From Planctomycetales bacterium (GTDB lineage: Bacteria; Planctomycetota; Planctomycetia; Pirellulales; Thermoguttaceae): a stretch of 9,705 nt of DNA. Shown here piece by piece: positions 5,936 to 9,705 of this stretch (its first letter is position 1; each line of letters opens with the position of its first letter). The stretch covers positions 1 to 9,705 of the forward strand of contig SKZG01000440.1 of assembly GCA_007127495.1 (NCBI GenBank), in the 5' to 3' direction. The notes beneath the pieces are model-generated. The model worked only from the letters and a program-made list of their open reading frames with translations, made no database searches and was not told the origin of the DNA. The position numbers and the translations under genes are program-made.

Positions 5936-7639
5936 ATGTCTTCGCTTTATGGGTCTATCAGGTTGGCGGCGAACACGCTGCGGGCAAACCAAATTGCCTT
6001 GCAGGTGGTCGGACAGAATATCGCCAATGCGAACACGCCCGGCTACATCCGCGAAGAAGTGGTCCTGACTCCGGCCCCAACCCAAAAGCACGGCGGCCTT
6101 CTGCTCGGGATGGGCGTGCAGGTGACGGCCGTCGTCCAGAAGCTCGATCATTTCCTGGAACAGCGGCTGCGCGGCGCCGTGAGCGATCAGGGCAGCACCG
6201 CGACGCTCCAGCATACGTATTCCCAGTTGGAGTCGATCATCGGCGAGTTGAGCGATACCGACCTGAGCACGTCGATGAACAAGTTCTTCGCCGCCATCAA
6301 CGAGGTTCTCAATCAACCGGAAAACGTTTCGGTCCGCAATCTGGCCGTCCTTCAAGGCGTCACGCTCACCCAAGACATCAGCCGGATGGCCGCGCGCACC
6401 CAGGAACTGCGCCGCGATGTGAACAACCGCGTCGCGAACATGGCAAGCGACATCAACCGTCTTCTCGAGGAGGTGCGCCAGCTCAACGTACGGATCGCCG
6501 AGACCGAGGGCGGCAATGCCTCGGCCAGCGACGCCGTCGGCCTTCGCGACCAGCGGCTCCATGCCCTGGAGAATCTGGCGAAGCTGATCGATATTCGCGT
6601 GATCGAACAGCCCAGCGGTGGAGTGACCATATACCGCGGCGGCGATTACCTCGTCTTCGAGGGCACCCGCCGCGAGGTGGAAGTCGTTCAGTCGAACGAC
6701 CGCGGCATGACCGTCGCCAACATCCACCTGAAAGACACGGACGCGGCCCTGAACCCGGCCTCCGGAGAACTGAACGGCCTGCTTGCCGCACGCGACGATG
6801 TCCTCGGCGCGTTCGCTGACGACCTCGACGCTTTCGCGCGTACCTTCACCTTCGAGTTCAACAAGGTTTACACCAGCGGCCAGGGGCTCAACGCGTTTGA
6901 CCGGGTGACGGGCGTATACGCCGTGGACGACGTCGACGTGCCGCTCAGTCAGGCCGGCCTGGCCTTCACGCCCCGGAACGGCGCCTTTCAGGTCATGGTG
7001 TATAACTCCCAAACGAAGCTTACCCAAACGACCGATATCCAGATCGATCTGGACGGCCTGGGAAACAACGACAACACCCTTGCCGATCTGCGCGACATGC
7101 TCAACGCCGTGGACGGCGTGGCGGCCGAGATCACGCTTGACCGGAAGCTGGTCATCGCCAGTCAGGCGGCCGACCAGCAGATTGCGTTTGCGGGCGACAC
7201 CAGCGGTGTTTTGGCCGCCTTGGGGGTGGCGACGTTCTTCACCGGCACCTCGGCTCGCGATATGGGCGTCAACGCCGACGTCCGGAACGACCCCGCCAAG
7301 TTCGCCGCCTCCAAAAACGGCGTCGGCAACGACACGGAGATCGCCGTCGAGCTGGCCCGATTCATGGACCGGCCCATCGCCTCGCGCAACGGCGCCTCGA
7401 TCGGTGGCCTGTACGAACGCCTGGTAGCCGAAACCACACAGGGTGCCACCGTGGCCAATGCCGACGCGGCGGGCGCCGAAGTGTTCGAGATGACCCTGCG
7501 CGGCCAACGCTTAGCCACCAGCGGCGTCAACCTGGACGAAGAAGCCATCAAAATGCTCGCATACCAGCACTCGTTCACCGCATCGGCGCGGTTTATCGCC
7601 ACGGTCAACGAGCTGTTCGGCCTGCTGGTCGGTATTTAG
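5936..7639 (+). CDS. flgK: Flagellar hook-associated protein 1, FlgK
   Basis: FlgK is the first junction protein between hook and filament, exported after hook completion with FlgN's help. The 567-residue length is close to the family norm of about 550. The N-terminus, with VVGQNIANANTPGYIREEVV (residues 24-43), is the flagellar axial motif. A long helical region (about 90-210) includes LQHTYSQLESIIGE and a RDQRLHALENLAKLIDI segment. LNPASGELNGLLAARDDVLG is a typical FlgK block. Residues 349-431 form an inserted module (FQVMVYNSQTKL to LAALGV) resembling flagellin hook-IN repeats. The C-terminus SGVNLDEEAIKMLAYQHSFTASARF, then IATVNELFGLLVGI, is the classic FlgK end that packs into the junction. 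AGGA at 5914-5917 lies 18 bases before the ATG, a long spacing. Confidence 0.95.
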   Translation: MSSLYGSIRLAANTLRANQIALQVVGQNIANANTPGYIREEVVLTPAPTQKHGGLLLGMGVQVTAVVQKLDHFLEQRLRGAVSDQGSTATLQHTYSQLESIIGELSDTDLSTSMNKFFAAINEVLNQPENVSVRNLAVLQGVTLTQDISRMAARTQELRRDVNNRVANMASDINRLLEEVRQLNVRIAETEGGNASASDAVGLRDQRLHALENLAKLIDIRVIEQPSGGVTIYRGGDYLVFEGTRREVEVVQSNDRGMTVANIHLKDTDAALNPASGELNGLLAARDDVLGAFADDLDAFARTFTFEFNKVYTSGQGLNAFDRVTGVYAVDDVDVPLSQAGLAFTPRNGAFQVMVYNSQTKLTQTTDIQIDLDGLGNNDNTLADLRDMLNAVDGVAAEITLDRKLVIASQAADQQIAFAGDTSGVLAALGVATFFTGTSARDMGVNADVRNDPAKFAASKNGVGNDTEIAVELARFMDRPIASRNGASIGGLYERLVAETTQGATVANADAAGAEVFEMTLRGQRLATSGVNLDEEAIKMLAYQHSFTASARFIATVNELFGLLVGI

Positions 7640-7697
7640 TCAAAAAAAAGGGACGGGGGGAGGGCGAAAGACACCACGTTTCGCTCCACATGCGGCT
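7640..7697 (+). other. flgK-flgL gap with A8 tract and G-rich stretch
   Basis: The 58-bp spacer opens with eight A (7642-7649), then a G-rich run (7650-7664) with two GGA triplets at 7651-7653 and 7659-7661. No clear Shine-Dalgarno lies within 12 bases of the flgL ATG. The purine-rich block, about 33 bases upstream, may serve as a distant ribosome loading site or a CsrA-type target. Both ideas are inference. Confidence 0.4.
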
Positions 7698-9705
7698 ATG
7701 GCATCCATCATCGGCATTCCGACCACGCGGGTGAGCGACTTGTTCGTCCGGCAGCGCCTGCTCAACCAGGTGCAGTCCGACCAAAGCGCCATGTTCCGGC
7801 TTCAAATGCAATTGAGCACGGGCCGGCGGTTCGAACTGCCCAGCGAGGCCCCGGTGGCCGCCATGCGCGTGATGAGCCTGCAAGGACTGCTCGAACGAAA
7901 AACGCAACTCGCGTCCAATCTGACCACCAACCAGTCCTACCTCAGCAACACGGACGTCGCGCTGGGGAATGTTGCGAACAACATGGCCGAGGTGCGGGGC
8001 ACGGCGCTGAGTGTGCTCGGTACTTTGGCCACCGACGACCAGCGGCGGGCCGCGGCCCAGCAGGTCGGCCAGGCCATCCAGCAGTTGACCGACACGGCCA
8101 ACCAGCGCTTTCGAGGCCGGTATCTGTTCGCCGGAACCCATACGTCGCTGCGCCCCTTCGCGTCGCTGGCCGAGGGAGCGATCCGTTACGACGGAAACGA
8201 AGGCCGGATGAACAGTTTCGCCGACGTCGACCTGCTCGTCCCCACCAACCTGCACGGCGCCGAGGTGTTCGGCGCCCTGAGCGAACCGGTGCTTGGAACC
8301 GTCGATCTGAACCCGCGCCTTACGCACGATACCCGGCTCACCGACCTGCGCGGCGGCCGGGGTATGAGCAAGGGGAGCATTCGGATTTCCGACGGCTCGA
8401 ACGTCAGTACCATCGATTTGAGTTCCGCGGAAACCATCGGCGACATCGCCGCCCTGCTCAAGGCGAATCCGCCCGCCGGCCGCCAACTATTCGTGGAGGT
8501 GACCGGCGACCGCCTGAGAGTCCAATTGGCCGGTACCGAGGGCAACCTGTCCATCCACGAGGTCGGTGGAGGCACCGTGGCACATGAATTGGGAATCCTC
8601 CAGGACATCGGCGTGGGACTGCACCCCATCACAGGGCGCGACCTCGATCCGATCCTCAGGCCCACGACGTCGCTCGACGATATCCTCGGCGGCCGCGCGT
8701 GGGCCGTCCTGCACTCGATGGGCACGGACAACGACATCCGCCTCGTGGCCGACGAACCCGGCGAACGGACGGCCGGCGGATTCGACCTGAATGGCCTGAA
8801 GATCCGCATCGAGGACGATCCGGACATCCTCGGCGGGCAGGAGTGGATCGCATACGACCCCGGCGTGCCCGACGATCCCGACCAGCCGCCGACCATGGTG
8901 ATCCACATCCGAGAGGGCAGTTCCACCGCCGCGAACGTGATCGACGCCGTCAACGCCCGCGACGACGTCCCCTACACCGCCATGGTCGATCGTCTCGACG
9001 ACGTCGAGGGGGGCCGTGGCCGGGTTCAGGCCGGGGTCGCCGCCACGACCGCCGAGGGCTTCGGCGCGCCGTTCGACCGGCACCACGGCCTGCACATCGT
9101 AAACCAGAACGAAACCTACACCGTCGCCTTCACCACGGCCAGGACCGTCGAGGACCTCCTCAATACGCTGAACGGCCTTGGCGCCGGCCTACTTGCGGAA
9201 GTCAATGCGACGCAAACCGGAATCAACCTCCGTTCCCGCGTGAGCGGCACGGATTTCATGATCGGCGAGAACGGCGGCAATACGGCAAGCCAACTCGGCC
9301 TGCGCACCTTCACCCGCGAAACCCGCCTGGATAACCTCAACTACGGCCGCGGCGTCCACACGGCGGAAGGGGTCGATTTCACCATCGCCATCGCCGGCCG
9401 CGAGGAGCCGCTGGAAGTCGATGTCAGCGGCCTGGCGACCATCGGCCAAGTCATCGACCACATCAACGCGCTGGCGCCCGGCGAACTCGAAGCCCGACTC
9501 GCCGAGGTCGGCAACGGCATCACCCTGGTCGACTCCAGTGCCGGGCCGAACGCGTTCGAGGTGAAACGCACCACCATGAGCGCGGCGGCCATTGACCTGG
9601 GACTGATCCCCCGAGGCCGCGACGCCGCCGGCCCGGCAACTGGCGAACCGTCGTTGACCGGCCGCGACGTGAGCCCCATGGAAACCGAAGGGCTCTTCAC
9701 CGCGC
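7698..9705 (+). CDS. flgL: Flagellar hook-associated protein 3, FlgL, oversized, cut by window end
   Basis: FlgL is the second junction protein, linking FlgK to the filament. The frame is open from ATG 7698 to the window edge: 669 codons with no stop, against about 300-320 residues for enterobacterial FlgL. The N-terminal 160 residues are the normal flagellin-like core: LSTGRRFELPSEAPVAA (39-55) and a long helix leading to YLFAGT (142-147). Beyond residue 200 it carries a large insertion with four filament-insert-like modules (about 226-300, 362-433, 462-536 and 559-636). Three of these end in an LGI, LGLR or LGLI motif. The 19-residue segments DLNPRLTHDTRLTDLRGGR (203-221) and DLDPILRPTTSLDDILGGR (315-333) match at 10 positions. 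The C-terminal helical domain must lie beyond the window. A flagellin is an alternative, but position after flgK favours FlgL. Confidence 0.88.
   Translation, partial: MASIIGIPTTRVSDLFVRQRLLNQVQSDQSAMFRLQMQLSTGRRFELPSEAPVAAMRVMSLQGLLERKTQLASNLTTNQSYLSNTDVALGNVANNMAEVRGTALSVLGTLATDDQRRAAAQQVGQAIQQLTDTANQRFRGRYLFAGTHTSLRPFASLAEGAIRYDGNEGRMNSFADVDLLVPTNLHGAEVFGALSEPVLGTVDLNPRLTHDTRLTDLRGGRGMSKGSIRISDGSNVSTIDLSSAETIGDIAALLKANPPAGRQLFVEVTGDRLRVQLAGTEGNLSIHEVGGGTVAHELGILQDIGVGLHPITGRDLDPILRPTTSLDDILGGRAWAVLHSMGTDNDIRLVADEPGERTAGGFDLNGLKIRIEDDPDILGGQEWIAYDPGVPDDPDQPPTMVIHIREGSSTAANVIDAVNARDDVPYTAMVDRLDDVEGGRGRVQAGVAATTAEGFGAPFDRHHGLHIVNQNETYTVAFTTARTVEDLLNTLNGLGAGLLAEVNATQTGINLRSRVSGTDFMIGENGGNTASQLGLRTFTRETRLDNLNYGRGVHTAEGVDFTIAIAGREEPLEVDVSGLATIGQVIDHINALAPGELEARLAEVGNGITLVDSSAGPNAFEVKRTTMSAAAIDLGLIPRGRDAAGPATGEPSLTGRDVSPMETEGLFTA

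Noticed and set aside
5894..7507. Long antisense open frame of 537 codons
   Set aside because: It mirrors flgK almost exactly and is explained by GC-rich codon use on the coding strand.
7650..7664. G-quadruplex in the flgL leader
   Set aside because: The run GGG-AC-GGGGGG-A-GGG needs a zero-length loop for four three-base tracts, so it is not a canonical quadruplex motif.

Overview
This window is a stretch of flagellar structural genes, all on the + strand: flgF, flgG, flgA, flgH, flgI, a short flgJ-type rod-binding gene, a flgN-type chaperone, flgK, and the 5' part of a very large flgL that runs off the right edge. It is GC-rich by eye. The presence of both L-ring (flgH) and P-ring (flgI) genes points to a Gram-negative envelope. 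The gene order, the style of the FlgA and FlgG sequences, the weak or variable ribosome binding sites, and a palindrome I associate with planctomycete intergenic DNA suggest a planctomycete. That assignment is an inference, not proof.

Layout. Positions 1-197 hold no gene I can support, but contain a good sigma-54-type -24/-12 promoter (GG at 110-111, GC at 122-123, spacing of 10) and two short dyads. flgF (198-950) and flgG (1044-1847) encode rod proteins, separated by a 20-bp tandem repeat. flgA overlaps flgG by one base (TGATG). A pair of mutually exclusive hairpins lies between flgA and flgH. flgH and flgI encode the L and P rings. The 229-bp flgI-flgJ gap is the largest in the cluster and holds a complete 100-bp miniature inverted-repeat element (4891-4990) with 25-bp terminal repeats and a perfect 8-bp target duplication. 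After it come flgJ (rod-binding domain only), flgN, flgK and partial flgL.

How the genes work together. FlgF and FlgG build the rod. FlgJ helps cap or assemble it. FlgA escorts FlgI while the P ring forms, and FlgH makes the L ring in the outer membrane. FlgN keeps FlgK and FlgL export-competent, and these two form the hook-filament junction. The order therefore follows assembly from rod to rings to junction.

I found no new biological system. The most interesting items are the intact MITE with a nested palindrome, the oversized modular FlgL (at least 669 residues, with four filament-insert-like modules), an FlgH without a lipoprotein cysteine, and the predicted sigma-54 promoter.
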